A stretch of 64,000 nucleotides of DNA from Akkermansia massiliensis (GTDB taxonomy: Bacteria > Verrucomicrobiota > Verrucomicrobiia > Verrucomicrobiales > Akkermansiaceae), in NCBI RefSeq assembly GCF_023516715.1, contig NZ_JAMGSI010000001.1, positions 62,001-126,000 on the forward strand. Direction: 5' to 3'. The notes under the pieces were generated by a model. That model worked only from the letters and a program-made list of their open reading frames with translations, was not told where the DNA came from and made no database searches. The translations under genes were made by a program, and so were the position numbers. Shown here piece after piece: positions 9,101-18,195 of the stretch (position 1 is its first letter; each line of letters begins with the position of its first letter).

Positions 9101-10660
9101 ATGTCCAGAATGAGGAGGATACGCAGGAAAAAGCCCCGTGCCGGAGGCATTTGGAAAAAGCTGCTGCTGTGGGGCGTGCTGGGGGCTCTGGTGCTGGCTG
9201 TGGCGGCGGTAGCCGGCTCCTACCTGTATGTCAGGTCCTATTTGAAGAGTGACGATTTTTTAACCATGCTGGGGCAGTCCGCCGTTGACGACATGAATGT
9301 GGATGCCGCCAGGATAGCCCCGCTGGACTGGGACGGTTCCGGCATCCGGTGCGACGGCGTGACGATGGAAGGGCATGAGTTTTTAACCTCCCTCCAGGCA
9401 AAAAACATTGAAACGGAGTTCAGCCGCTGGGATTTGCTGAAGCGCGCCTTTGTGATTACCTCCGTGAATATTGCGGAGCTGAAGCTTCAACTGGCCCCGG
9501 CGCCCTTCCGTTTCCGGGAAAAGGAAGAGGGACCCAGGAGCTGGGTGGAAAAGAATATCCTGCCGGATACGTTCCGCCTGGAAAAGGGGAGCATTGATTC
9601 CCTGTCCGTCTCCTACGGTGTTCCCGGCAGGCTGTACGCCCTGAACGGAACCCGTGTGGAGAGTACCCATGATGCCGGGTCCAGCCAGTACAAGTTTGAC
9701 GTGCAGGGGGGCAGGCTGCTCCTTCCCTTCAAGGGCTGTCCGGAGTTTTCCCTGATGTCCGGCACGGCGCAGTTCAACCATTCCAGCAGGCGGGTGAACG
9801 TTCCCTCCTGTCGCCTGACCACGGATGCCGGCGGCTATGTGGACATCAAGGGGGACTGGGACGGCCTTTCCTCCTCCTGGACGGCGAATATGGTGGTGAA
9901 CAGCGTTCCCGCCTCTTCCATCCTGGAAAATGACTGGAAGAAGCATGTCCAGGGCAGTGTGAGCGGCGGGGTGGACCTGCGCGGCGGCCGGGACGGCGTG
10001 ACGCATGTGGCCGGGCTGGTAAGATTGCAGGACGGGATGCTGACCGGGCTTCCCGTCCTGGACAGGCTGGCTCTCTTCTGCGGTTCTTCCAGATTCCGCC
10101 AGCTCCCCCTGCACAAGGCGTCCGCCCAGTTCCGCTATAAGGAAGCCGCCTGGCATGTCTCCGACATTCTGGTGGAGAGCGAAAATCTGGTGAGGGTGGA
10201 AGGCTGGCTGGAAATCGGAAAAGGAGGCGAGCTTAACGGAAGGTTGCAGGTGGGCCTGCGGTCCGACGGCCTGTGGAGCGCCCTGCCGGGCTTTTCCGAC
10301 GTGTTTTCCGCTTCCCGCCAGGGAGCCGGAGGCAATCTGGTGTGGGCCAATGTGAACATTGGCGGCACGCTGGACAACCCGTCGGAAGACTTGTCCGCGC
10401 GGCTTATCAAGGCGGCGGGAGACCGCCTGACGGAGATCGGCATGGGCAAGGTGGCGGAAGTGGCGGACGTCGCGTCGCGCCTGCTGAACAAGGGGGCCGG
10501 GGAAGGCAGGGGGAAGGATGGCACGGAAAAGGGTAACGGGGGGTTCAGGATTCCGGCCGCAGACCAGGTTCCCGCTCCCGTCATGCCCCAGCTTCAGGAC
10601 GCCGCAGAGAAGGGGCTCAAGACCGGGAGCGACCTGATGAACGGATTGATGAATTTGTAA
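9101..10660 (+). CDS. AsmA-like membrane-anchored periplasmic protein
   Basis: A 519-residue protein with a basic N-terminus (MSRMRRIRRKKPR), one transmembrane helix (about residues 20-42) and a long beta-rich periplasmic domain. The middle and C-terminal parts resemble the AsmA/DUF3971 group in pattern: repeated alternating strands such as GKGGELNGRLQVGL and a layer of conserved Gly/Asp turns. A low-complexity Gly/Lys-rich stretch (about 465-480) precedes the C-terminus. Relatives are thought to bridge the periplasm and move phospholipids. That role is an inference here, since only the general pattern supports it. The IF-1-like gene follows 14 bp later. Confidence 0.65.
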   Translation: MSRMRRIRRKKPRAGGIWKKLLLWGVLGALVLAVAAVAGSYLYVRSYLKSDDFLTMLGQSAVDDMNVDAARIAPLDWDGSGIRCDGVTMEGHEFLTSLQAKNIETEFSRWDLLKRAFVITSVNIAELKLQLAPAPFRFREKEEGPRSWVEKNILPDTFRLEKGSIDSLSVSYGVPGRLYALNGTRVESTHDAGSSQYKFDVQGGRLLLPFKGCPEFSLMSGTAQFNHSSRRVNVPSCRLTTDAGGYVDIKGDWDGLSSSWTANMVVNSVPASSILENDWKKHVQGSVSGGVDLRGGRDGVTHVAGLVRLQDGMLTGLPVLDRLALFCGSSRFRQLPLHKASAQFRYKEAAWHVSDILVESENLVRVEGWLEIGKGGELNGRLQVGLRSDGLWSALPGFSDVFSASRQGAGGNLVWANVNIGGTLDNPSEDLSARLIKAAGDRLTEIGMGKVAEVADVASRLLNKGAGEGRGKDGTEKGNGGFRIPAADQVPAPVMPQLQDAAEKGLKTGSDLMNGLMNL

Positions 10661-10674
10661 CCTGATTTTTCCAG

Positions 10675-10899
10675 ATGAAACTTTATCCCTACCAGACGGT
10701 GCAGGCAGTGGCCGTTATTGCGGAGCGCATCGCGGATACGGCTTTCCGCGCCACCCTGCCGAACGGCAAGACTACTGTGGCTTTTGTGGAGAAAAAGAAC
10801 GCTCCGTTAAGAGATGTGCTCAAGCCGGGCGACCGGGTGAACGTGACGATTTGCCCGGCGGATTTTGACCGCGCCCGCGTGGACGGCCTGGCGGAATGA
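10675..10899 (+). CDS. Small IF-1-like (S1/OB-fold) protein
   Basis: A 74-residue protein matching translation initiation factor IF-1 in length and layout. The first strand (VQAVAVIAERIADTAFRATL) corresponds to IF-1's 'VEGTVVEALPNAMFRVEL'. 'PNGKTTVAFVEKKN' corresponds to 'ENGHKVLAHISGKM', and 'LKPGDRVNVTICPADFDRAR' corresponds to the strongly conserved '[20 protein letters not shown]'. It lacks the basic tail (..ITYRYK/R) of true IF-1, ending in GLAE. It may be a divergent second IF-1 or another RNA-binding OB protein. It probably shares a transcript with the AsmA-like gene. Confidence 0.75.
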   Translation: MKLYPYQTVQAVAVIAERIADTAFRATLPNGKTTVAFVEKKNAPLRDVLKPGDRVNVTICPADFDRARVDGLAE

Positions 10900-11094
10900 C
10901 GGGGGATTGAGGTTCCAACGGCATATTTCAAGCTGTTTTCATTCCCCTCCTCATATTTGGGAACGTGGACTTTTTGGCACACGGCAGGGGTACGTTTGTG
11001 CAGATCCATTTTATTTGCGGGATGGATTCTGCCATGCGGGCTCCGTGGCCCCTCCCTCCGGATTTTTATTCTGTTTTTAGCCGTTATGGCATTT

Positions 11095-12169
11095 TCATGT
11101 GGAAAGGCATATCCATTTTCCCACCGTTTTAAAGCGTCTGAGGATGTTGAATACAAAGACTGAAACAGCAAAGACAAGAACTGGTTCAAAGAATTTCAGG
11201 ATGGAGTGCAGCGTGCTGTTTTCAATGCTGGCGGGTATGCTGTGATAGAATAGCATAATGCCTATGGGGTGGAAGACATAGACGAAAAAGACGGAAGGCG
11301 CCAGGCTGGATAGTTTAGTAGCCGTTTCCGGGGATAGCCGGGTGCAGGCTATGGCGCATACCATGGGGAAAATGACCATGAAGATGTTTTGGACGGATAT
11401 CAATATGAGGGCGACATGCTGGCTGCCTCCGGCATCCTGCATGGCGTATTTGCCAACTGCGGCGCACAGCAGCATTACCAGCGTCAAGGATGAAACAAGG
11501 GCAAGGTGCTCGCAAATCCATGCGTGAAGACGGATGAATGCGCTTCCTGCGCGCGCAAAAAATACCAAGCAGGAACCAGGACATGCCGTACGCTCCCTGT
11601 GCTTTAAATAAAAAGGGGATGTCATCTAAACCCGCATGGTAAATTAATTCGGGGGCAGCCCCCAGAATTTGGAAAATGACGGTAAATAACAACAGTGCCG
11701 CATCATTCAATTTACTTAACAGAGGGCTGACAAGGCTTAACAGCAGCAGTTCCCTCAAGAACCACAGTATTCCGTAGGCGGGGAAGGTGTTGAAGATATT
11801 ACAGCCGAAAACGGCAACCATGTTGGCATAGATGGCATGAAGATTGAATTTGAAGTAGATCAACGCTCCAATCAGGCACCAGAGAAGATAAGGAATGAAC
11901 AGTTTGAGAAAACGGCTGTAATTGAGCGCCTTTTTACTGTCCTGCTTAATAAACAAGGCTGAAATGAAAAAGAAAACGAAGACGGACCAAGCGCCTATTA
12001 TATTATCGCTGAAATAGTTCCATACATTGGCATGGGATGCTATAATACACAGCATGGTGAGTACCCGGCAAATGTCAATCCAGACAATACGCCCGTGAGA
12101 TTTAATCTGCTGTATATTAATGAATTGGTTGTCAGCGATGTTGCTACATGCGTGACTGATTGTTTTCAA
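11095..12169 (-). pseudogene. Membrane acyltransferase (acyltransferase-3 family), frameshifted
   Basis: Two overlapping minus-strand frames together make one acyltransferase-3 protein of about 350 residues. The first (from a TTG at 12169) carries the hallmark VWIDICRVLTMLCIIASHANVW and seven or so membrane helices up to GMSWFLLGIFCA. It then runs out of frame into Arg/His-rich sequence. The second frame (stop at 11095) continues the hydrophobic protein from FFARAGSAFIRLHAW onwards. The switch falls in (GC)4A6 at 11549-11562; one base fewer in the A6 run restores the frame. Relatives O-acetylate surface sugars. It follows recR by 30 bp and is A+T-richer than its neighbours. Mutation, phase variation and sequencing error are all possible. 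Confidence 0.8.
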
Positions 12170-12207
12170 AGGGAGTCCGGGTTTGTTTTTAGAGCGTTTT
12201 CAAAGGG
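12162..12207. repeat. 12-bp direct repeat at the recR/acyltransferase junction
   Basis: GTTTTCAAAGGG occurs at 12162-12173 and again at 12196-12207. The second copy covers the recR stop region and the first the acyltransferase start. It may mark the edge of an inserted segment. Confidence 0.6.
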
Positions 12208-12808
12208 CCGTCCTGCCTTCCAGCGCTTTCATCAGCGTCAGCGTGTCCGCATGGCTGAGGCCGGCGCCGGCGGGCAGGCCCTGGGCGGGGCGGGAAATTT
12301 TGCAGTCCAGTTCTTTGAGCAGGTGGTGGAGGTAGGTGGCCGTGGCTTCCCCCTCCACGTCGGAGCCCGTTGCCAGAATGACTTCACAGCCCGGCAGCCG
12401 GGTGACGCGTTCCACCAGGGACTGGATATTGAGGTCTTCCGGCTCCACGTCGTCCAGCGGGGAGAGCTTGCCGCCCAGGCAATGGTACAGCCCGCGGTAG
12501 GCGCTGCTGCGCTCAATGGGAATGACGTCCGTGGCCTGTTCCACCACGCAGATGAGGCGGCTGTCCCGTTCTTCATCCCGGCAGGCGGCGCAGGGTTCTC
12601 CGGCGGTGCTGAAAAAGCCGCAGACGGGGCACGGCGTGACGTGTTCCGCCGCCTGGCCGATGGTGCGGGCAATCGCCTCCGCTTCTCCCATGTGCCCCTG
12701 GAGCATCCACAAGGCCATGCGTTCCGCTCCGCGGGTGCCGATGCCCGGAAGCTGTTTGAGGGCGGTTACCAGTTCAAGCACGGGAAGGGGATAGTCCAGA
12801 TTATTCAT
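12200..12808 (-). CDS. recR: Recombination mediator protein RecR
   Basis: With the start at the internal ATG giving MNNLDYPLPVLELVTALKQL, the protein has 202 residues, the usual RecR length. A longer frame adds 22 residues unlike the family. Order of parts: helix-hairpin-helix (LPGIGTRGAERMALWML), a four-cysteine zinc finger (CPVCGFFSTAGEPCAAC), and a Toprim domain beginning ICVVEQATDVIPIE and ending EVILATGSDVEGEATATYL. RecR acts with RecO and RecF to load RecA on gapped DNA. The start codon overlaps the end of the upstream membrane-protein gene, which suggests coupled translation. Confidence 0.94.
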   Translation of the reverse strand: MNNLDYPLPVLELVTALKQLPGIGTRGAERMALWMLQGHMGEAEAIARTIGQAAEHVTPCPVCGFFSTAGEPCAACRDEERDSRLICVVEQATDVIPIERSSAYRGLYHCLGGKLSPLDDVEPEDLNIQSLVERVTRLPGCEVILATGSDVEGEATATYLHHLLKELDCKISRPAQGLPAGAGLSHADTLTLMKALEGRTAL

Positions 12809-13250
12809 GAGTGGGGGGATGTTCGGAATGATGCGGGCCGGGCGACGGCTGGGGCCACAGGATGGCGAGCGCACCCGCGCTCCCCGCGGAGAGCAGGCAC
12901 GGAACGGCGTTGAAGAAGATGCCCCACAGCCCCAGCACCGGGGTAAAGCAGGCCAGCAGAAGAAGGAAGGCGGCCAGAACGGCCGTTTTACGGAGTGTTC
13001 CGCGGATCAGGATCAGGTCGTAAACCAGGGCCAGCGTCAGCGCAATGCACAGCAGGAAGCCCATGCCGGGGGAGAGGGCCGGAGCATCTGCAGCCAGCAG
13101 AAACGGAGCGGAGGCCATGGCTCCCTTCAGGGCTTGCGCCCAGGCGGGGGTGACGCCCAGGGAATACAGCACCACGATCAGGATGATCCCCGCTACGGAG
13201 AACAGGGCCCACCGCATGAGCAGAATGTCCTGGTGCGTTTTGGAAGGCAT
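12801..13250 (-). CDS. Small four-helix membrane protein of unknown function
   Basis: The frame is open to 13298, but the ATG at 13250 gives MPSKTHQDILLMRWALFSVA, a better membrane-protein start, and 149 residues. Four hydrophobic helices are visible (about 13-33, 54-78, 85-105 and 108-130). A Pro/His-rich tail ends the protein. No catalytic motif or family was recognised. It overlaps the recR start by 8 bp, so the two are probably translated together; this does not by itself imply a role in recombination. Confidence 0.7.
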   Translation of the reverse strand: MPSKTHQDILLMRWALFSVAGIILIVVLYSLGVTPAWAQALKGAMASAPFLLAADAPALSPGMGFLLCIALTLALVYDLILIRGTLRKTAVLAAFLLLLACFTPVLGLWGIFFNAVPCLLSAGSAGALAILWPQPSPGPHHSEHPPTHE

Positions 13251-13337
13251 GGCTGTGAAATGAAGAAGGCGGAAGCGCGATGGCTGCGGTGGACACAAAC
13301 ATCAGCGCTTCCGCCGGGAAGGGGTTTCCTGAAAGGG

Positions 13338-14585
13338 TCAGGCGAATCTCTTCACGATGACGGAGGAGTTATGCCCCCCGAAACCGAAGGAGTTGCTCAG
13401 GACGGCGTCCACTTTGGCCTCGCGGGCCTTGTTGGGCACGCAATCCAGGTCGCATTCCGGGTCCTGGTTGTCCACGTTGATGGTGGGCGGGATGATGTTT
13501 TCCTGCATGGCCATGAGGCAGGCTGCCAGTTCCACGCCGCCGGCGGCGCCCAGAAGGTGGCCGGTCATGGATTTGGTGGAGCTGATGAGCAGCCCGTTTT
13601 TGGCGTGGTCGCCAAAGACGGCCTTGATGGCCTTGATTTCGCAGATGTCCCCCAGCGGGGTGGAGGTGCCGTGCGTGTTGATGTAGTCAATGTCCTCCGG
13701 CTTCATGCCTGCGTGTTCCAGGGCCATCTGCATGCAGCGTGCGGCGCCGCGGCCTTCCGGGTCCGGAGCGGTGAGGTGGTGGGCGTCTGCGGAGATGCCG
13801 TAGCCGACGAGTTCCCCGTAAATCTTGGCGCCGCGTTTCTGGGCATGTTCCAGCGTTTCCAGAATGACGACGCCGGAGCCTTCGCCCATGACGAAGCCGT
13901 CGCGGTCCACATCATACGGGCGGGAGGCGCGCTGGGGTTCGTCATTGCGGGAGCTGAGGGCTTTCATGTTGCTGAATCCGGAGACGCCCGTAGGCAGGAT
14001 GGTGGCTTCCGCGCCGCCGCAGACCATGACGTCCGCATCGCCGAATTTCATGATGCGCCAGGCTTCCCCGATGTTGTGGTTGGAGGTGGCGCAGGCCGTG
14101 ACGATGGACATGTTCGGGCCGCCGAATCCGTATTCCATGGAGATGAGGCCGGAGGCGATGTTGCTGATCATGTACGGGATCATGAAGGGGGACACGCGGG
14201 CCGGCCCCTTGGAAAGAAGCGTGGCGTGCTGGCTTTCCAGCGTGCCGAGACCGCCGATGCCGCTGCCCACCATGACGCCTATGCGGGTTTTGTCCTCCGC
14301 TTCCAGATCCATTCCGGAGTCCTTGAGAGCCATTCCGGCGGCGCCCATGGCAAAGTGCGTGAAGCGGTCCACGCGGCGGGCGTCCTTGGGCGTCTTGAAA
14401 TACGGGGTGGGATCGAAATCCTTGACTTCACCGGCGATTTTCGTGGAGTAGTCGGTGACATCCATGGACTTGATGGTGTCAATGCCGCTGCGGCCAGCCT
14501 TCATGGCTTCCCAGGTGGATGCAAGATCATTGCCCAAGGGGCTGATCACTCCGATGCCGGTGATAACAATTCTGCGGTCGGTCAT
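13338..14585 (-). CDS. fabF: 3-oxoacyl-ACP synthase II
   Basis: A 415-residue condensing enzyme, using the ATG before TDRRIVITGIGVISPLGND rather than one seven codons upstream. The catalytic cysteine is Cys165 (SIVTACATSNH). The two histidines are in NTHGTSTPLGD and KSMTGHLLGAAGG, with the conserved lysine just before the second. It elongates acyl-ACP chains with malonyl-ACP in fatty acid synthesis. The gene stands between recR and the esterase without an adjacent acpP, which in many bacteria lies next to fabF. Sequence and length are normal. Confidence 0.97.
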   Translation of the reverse strand: MTDRRIVITGIGVISPLGNDLASTWEAMKAGRSGIDTIKSMDVTDYSTKIAGEVKDFDPTPYFKTPKDARRVDRFTHFAMGAAGMALKDSGMDLEAEDKTRIGVMVGSGIGGLGTLESQHATLLSKGPARVSPFMIPYMISNIASGLISMEYGFGGPNMSIVTACATSNHNIGEAWRIMKFGDADVMVCGGAEATILPTGVSGFSNMKALSSRNDEPQRASRPYDVDRDGFVMGEGSGVVILETLEHAQKRGAKIYGELVGYGISADAHHLTAPDPEGRGAARCMQMALEHAGMKPEDIDYINTHGTSTPLGDICEIKAIKAVFGDHAKNGLLISSTKSMTGHLLGAAGGVELAACLMAMQENIIPPTINVDNQDPECDLDCVPNKAREAKVDAVLSNSFGFGGHNSSVIVKRFA

Positions 14586-14649
14586 AATAAGTGTGAGTGG
14601 TTGCAAATAATGCTTGAGTCAGAATAGGCGACATTACAGGAAAGTCAAG

Positions 14650-16359
14650 CTAATCCCCCCCGTTCCCCAGTGCGGGGCGAACGGGGAATGCGGAAGGGGC
14701 TTTCCTGCTGGGGGACAAGGGCTTTCCGGATACGGGCGTTCCCTGTTCCGCCGCGGCGGAGCCGGTCCCGCGAACGGATTTCAGGATAAATTCCACAATG
14801 GGAGCCGGGTCCGGCAGGCTGTGGGGATGGTGGCCTGCTCCCGGTTTATGGATCACCCGGATGCTGCCGCCCATGGCGCGGTATTTCCGTTCCACTACGG
14901 CCATGTTCTCCTCCAGGGGCACCACGTTGTCCGCGTCCCCCACCACGGCGAGTACCGGAATGCGCGCGTTGGCGAGCGGCGCCAGCCTGTTGACGGGGCT
15001 CAGCTTTCCGCTCAGGGCTTCCTGTTCCGTAGCGCCGTAAACGTCCAGCAGGCGGAGCCAGTCTTCCGGGGAGCCTGTTCCCTTCCCCCTGCCGCCGGGC
15101 CAGCTCGCCACGTCGCAAACGGGGGCGTCCGCATAAATGGCGGCCACCCGGCCGGGATGCAGGGCCGCCCAGTTGAAGGAAAAGAGGCCTCCGCGGCTGA
15201 ACCCTTCCAGCACCGTTTTTGGGGAAAGGCGGTAGTCCCGGACCAATGTTTCATAAAACCGGTCCATGATGTCCATGGCTGCGGGCGCGCCGTACATGTT
15301 CTGCACGTCCACGTAAGCCACATGAAACCCTTCCTTGAGCAGGGCTATGTCCGCCTGCGGCTCGTTCCCGAAGAATTCCTGCCGCCAGATCCACGGCCTG
15401 TTTTCCGCCGGGGTTTTGGGGAGAACGAGGGTGGCGTTCCTGCCCGCTACCTTGAAGTGAAGGGACGGGAAGCCGTGCCAGTCCGAGACGGCCACTCCCT
15501 CCCGGATGCAGGGAAGAACGGAGACCGGAACCCCCTTCGGGATGCCGGGGCGGCGGTGGCCCGTTTCCGTCAGCCACGCCAGCTTGTACAGGTTGTGGCG
15601 CTCCAGGGCTTTCCTGAACTCGTCCCCTTCCGGAAAACGGACGCGGACGGGCACGCGGAGGATGGAGGCGAGGGGAGGCCAAATGGCCCTGGCAATCATG
15701 AAGTGGCCCTCCTGCCCGGGATGGACGCCGTCCCCGGCGTAAATGAAGCGGGCATTCCTTTTCTTCGCTTCCCGGATTTGGCGGCCCAGCTCCGGGCGCA
15801 TGTCCACAACCTTCCAGCCGTCCTTTTTACGGCTGGCGAGCCATGCGGCATAAGTGTCCAGCACCTGGTTGTAACGGGCCGCATCCTTTTCCGGGGTATC
15901 CGCCATATAGGGAGGCGGCGTGATGGCGATGAATTGGGCCCCGGCGTCTTCCACTCTTTTTTTCAGCCGTTCCATGCCTTGTTGATAGGCCTGGAAGCCT
16001 GATTCGGAAAAGGGCTGCATCATGCCGTCGTTCATCCCATAGCAGGCAATGACGAGGGTGGGCGCGTATTTGGAGAGAATGGAATCCAGGCGGTCATGAA
16101 GGCACGGGCGGGGGAAGGCGCCCCCGGCGTGGCCCGGTTCCGACAGGCCGGAGACCGTTTCACTGGGGAGCGCCATGCTGACGATTTCCGCGTGCCGGTA
16201 GGCCGGAGTCTGCCGCAGGGCCGCTTCCACCAGGGCAGGCCATTGTCCGGAATAGGGGATGCTGTCCCCCAAAATGGCGATTCTGGGCTCCCCGCCCATG
16301 GCGTGCGCCAGGAAAAGGGCCAGCAGGACCGGGATGATGCGCAGGGTGGTCATTCTCAT
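14650..16359 (-). CDS. Secreted two-domain hydrolase: SGNH esterase fused to alpha/beta hydrolase
   Basis: A 569-residue protein with a signal peptide (ending about ..LFLAHAMG). Residues 25-225 form an SGNH/GDSL domain: AILGDSIPYSGQW with the nucleophile serine, GMND in block III, and the Asp-His pair in GDGVHPGQ. Residues about 270-540 form an alpha/beta hydrolase with nucleophile elbow GFSRGG, acid GDADNVVP and histidine GAGHHPH. All catalytic residues of both halves are present. The likely job is deacetylation or de-esterification of extracellular glycans or glycan fragments, by analogy with similar bimodular esterases; the substrate is not known. The C-terminal 30 residues are low-complexity. 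Confidence 0.88.
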   Translation of the reverse strand: MRMTTLRIIPVLLALFLAHAMGGEPRIAILGDSIPYSGQWPALVEAALRQTPAYRHAEIVSMALPSETVSGLSEPGHAGGAFPRPCLHDRLDSILSKYAPTLVIACYGMNDGMMQPFSESGFQAYQQGMERLKKRVEDAGAQFIAITPPPYMADTPEKDAARYNQVLDTYAAWLASRKKDGWKVVDMRPELGRQIREAKKRNARFIYAGDGVHPGQEGHFMIARAIWPPLASILRVPVRVRFPEGDEFRKALERHNLYKLAWLTETGHRRPGIPKGVPVSVLPCIREGVAVSDWHGFPSLHFKVAGRNATLVLPKTPAENRPWIWRQEFFGNEPQADIALLKEGFHVAYVDVQNMYGAPAAMDIMDRFYETLVRDYRLSPKTVLEGFSRGGLFSFNWAALHPGRVAAIYADAPVCDVASWPGGRGKGTGSPEDWLRLLDVYGATEQEALSGKLSPVNRLAPLANARIPVLAVVGDADNVVPLEENMAVVERKYRAMGGSIRVIHKPGAGHHPHSLPDPAPIVEFILKSVRGTGSAAAEQGTPVSGKPLSPSRKAPSAFPVRPALGNGGD

Positions 16360-16488
16360 GATACCACATTACGCAGGCGCGGGAATGAATGTTTCAGAGG
16401 CGCGTTTCTTCCGGAAAATAGAATTTTCCCGGAGCTTTTATCCGGTTCCCGGCTTTTCCGTCCGGTCCTTTTTTCCGTGCCGTGCGCG

Positions 16489-17004
16489 TCAATGGGGGCT
16501 GTTCGCCATGGCCGGCTGCGGCGCAGCCTGGAATTCCAGGGAAAGGGAATTGACGCAGTAGCGCGTGTTTTTCGGCGTCAGGCGTTCTCCGGTGAAGATG
16601 TGCCCCAGATGTGCTCCGCACCGGGCGCATGTGATCTCCGTGCGCCGCCCCTGGCCTGCGTTGATGCTTCTGACGGCGTCCGGCAGGGAATCGTCAAAGC
16701 AGGGCCAGCCGCATCCGGCGTCGAATTTGTCTTCCGACCGGAACAGGGCTTCCCCGCACTTGCGGCAGCCATAGGTGCCTTGTTCAAAGAAGCTGACGAA
16801 CTGCCCGGAAAAGGGCGGTTCCGTTCCCTGGTGCTCGATGATGCGCTTTTCCGTTTCCGTGAGGGGACGGCGCGTTCGGGATGGGCCGGGATCAGGCACG
16901 CCCTGGGAGGCGGGAATTCCGCCGTCCACAGCCATGACGCCTGCCACCCCTTCCGCAATCGTTCCTATCCATGATGCCCAGTGTCTACGTTCTTCCTGAT
17001 TCAT
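16489..17004 (-). CDS. msrB: Peptide-methionine (R)-S-oxide reductase
   Basis: A 171-residue protein whose MsrB domain starts near residue 48 (PLTETEKRIIEHQGTEPPFSG). Two CxxC pairs (CRKC and CARC) bind structural zinc. The catalytic cysteine is Cys150 in RYCVNSLSL. It reduces the R-epimer of methionine sulfoxide in proteins. The first 47 residues are not part of the domain and have no clear signal peptide; a later start such as Met24 is possible. It lies between the bimodular esterase and dinB on the same strand. Confidence 0.94.
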   Translation of the reverse strand: MNQEERRHWASWIGTIAEGVAGVMAVDGGIPASQGVPDPGPSRTRRPLTETEKRIIEHQGTEPPFSGQFVSFFEQGTYGCRKCGEALFRSEDKFDAGCGWPCFDDSLPDAVRSINAGQGRRTEITCARCGAHLGHIFTGERLTPKNTRYCVNSLSLEFQAAPQPAMANSPH

Positions 17005-17115
17005 ACGTACCTATGACCAGGTTGGAGCGGATTTCGCTCATTCATACACCAATATCTTGTGGATAAGGTTGATTTTAAGGGGAGAATACTAAAAATATGG
17101 GAGTCTGTGGGAGGA

Positions 17116-18195
17116 TTAGTACTCTAAATCCAGCCAAAGCTGCTCCCAGATTCCTTGCCGCTGTTCTTCCTGGGGGTGGGAGACGGACAGCCCCAGAAGG
17201 CGGAACGTGCGGTCCCCGGAATCCAGGTCTTCCATCAAAGTCCGGGCCAGGGGCAGGATGTCCTCCTTCTCCGTCAGGGAATCCGGAACGGTCATGCAGC
17301 GGGACTTCTGGACGAAGTCCGGGAATTTAACCTTCAGGGTAAGCGTGTTGCCCCGGAAGCCGGAGCGCGCCAGGCGCCCCGTGAGCTCTTCCACCAGCAG
17401 GGGAAGGTGTTGTTCCAGGGCCTCCGCCCTGGTGACGTCTGCCCGGTAGGTTTCTTCACAGCCCACGGATTTGCGGATGCGGGAAGGTTCCACGGGGCGG
17501 TCGTCCATGCCGCGGGCGAAGTTGTAGAAGATCCCCCCTATCTTGCCGAAATGGCGGAGCAGGAAATCCAGGCTGCGTTCCCGGAGCTGCGCCCCGTTGG
17601 TGATGGAGAGGGCGCGCATGCGTTCGGCGGTGGCGTGGCCGACGCCCCAGAAGGCCTCAATGGGGAGCCGCGCGATGAATTCCTCCGCGCGGGAGGGATG
17701 AATGGTGAACAGGCCGTCCGGCTTGCGGTAGTCGGAAGCGATCTTTGCCAGGAATTTATTGTAGGAAACGCCAGCGGAAGCCGTCAGATGAAGTTCCTGC
17801 CTGATTTCCCTCTTGATGCGCCGTGCAATGTCGACGGCCAGCGGAATGCCCGGCTTGTTTTCCGTAACGTCCAGAAAAGCTTCATCCAGGGAAAGGGGTT
17901 CCACCAGGTCCGTGTAACGGTGGAAGATGGAGCGTATCTGCGCTGAAACGGATTTGTACACGTCCATGCGGTTGCGGGTGAAAATCAGCTTGGGGCAAAG
18001 CTTCATCGCCTTCATGGAAGGCATGGCGGAACGCACGCCGAAGCGGCGCGCCTCATAGCTGGCCGCCGCCACCACGCCGCGCATCTCCGGTCTTCCTACG
18101 GCGATGGGCTTGCCGCGGTACTCGGGATGGTCGCGCTGTTCGATGGATGCGTAAAAGGCATCCATGTCCACATGGATGATTTTTCTCTGTTTCAT
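17116..18195 (-). CDS. dinB: DNA polymerase IV (Y family)
   Basis: A 359-residue translesion polymerase. The catalytic acidic residues are in HVDMDAFYASIE near the start and in SLDEAFLDV around residue 105. The thumb has a helix-hairpin-helix (EAFWGVGHATAERMRAL), and the little-finger domain follows (GNTLTLKVKFPDF). The C-terminus lacks an obvious beta-clamp-binding peptide of QLxLF type, although EQLWLDLEY at the end is similar. No LexA-type box was recognised upstream. Confidence 0.96.
   Translation of the reverse strand: MKQRKIIHVDMDAFYASIEQRDHPEYRGKPIAVGRPEMRGVVAAASYEARRFGVRSAMPSMKAMKLCPKLIFTRNRMDVYKSVSAQIRSIFHRYTDLVEPLSLDEAFLDVTENKPGIPLAVDIARRIKREIRQELHLTASAGVSYNKFLAKIASDYRKPDGLFTIHPSRAEEFIARLPIEAFWGVGHATAERMRALSITNGAQLRERSLDFLLRHFGKIGGIFYNFARGMDDRPVEPSRIRKSVGCEETYRADVTRAEALEQHLPLLVEELTGRLARSGFRGNTLTLKVKFPDFVQKSRCMTVPDSLTEKEDILPLARTLMEDLDSGDRTFRLLGLSVSHPQEEQRQGIWEQLWLDLEY

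Noticed and set aside
10689-11189. Minus-strand 166-codon frame
   Set aside because: Covers the IF-1-like gene on the opposite strand and a non-coding spacer; no domain and irregular composition.
12807-14627. Plus-strand open frame of 606 codons
   Set aside because: Antisense of fabF and its neighbour; no recognisable protein.
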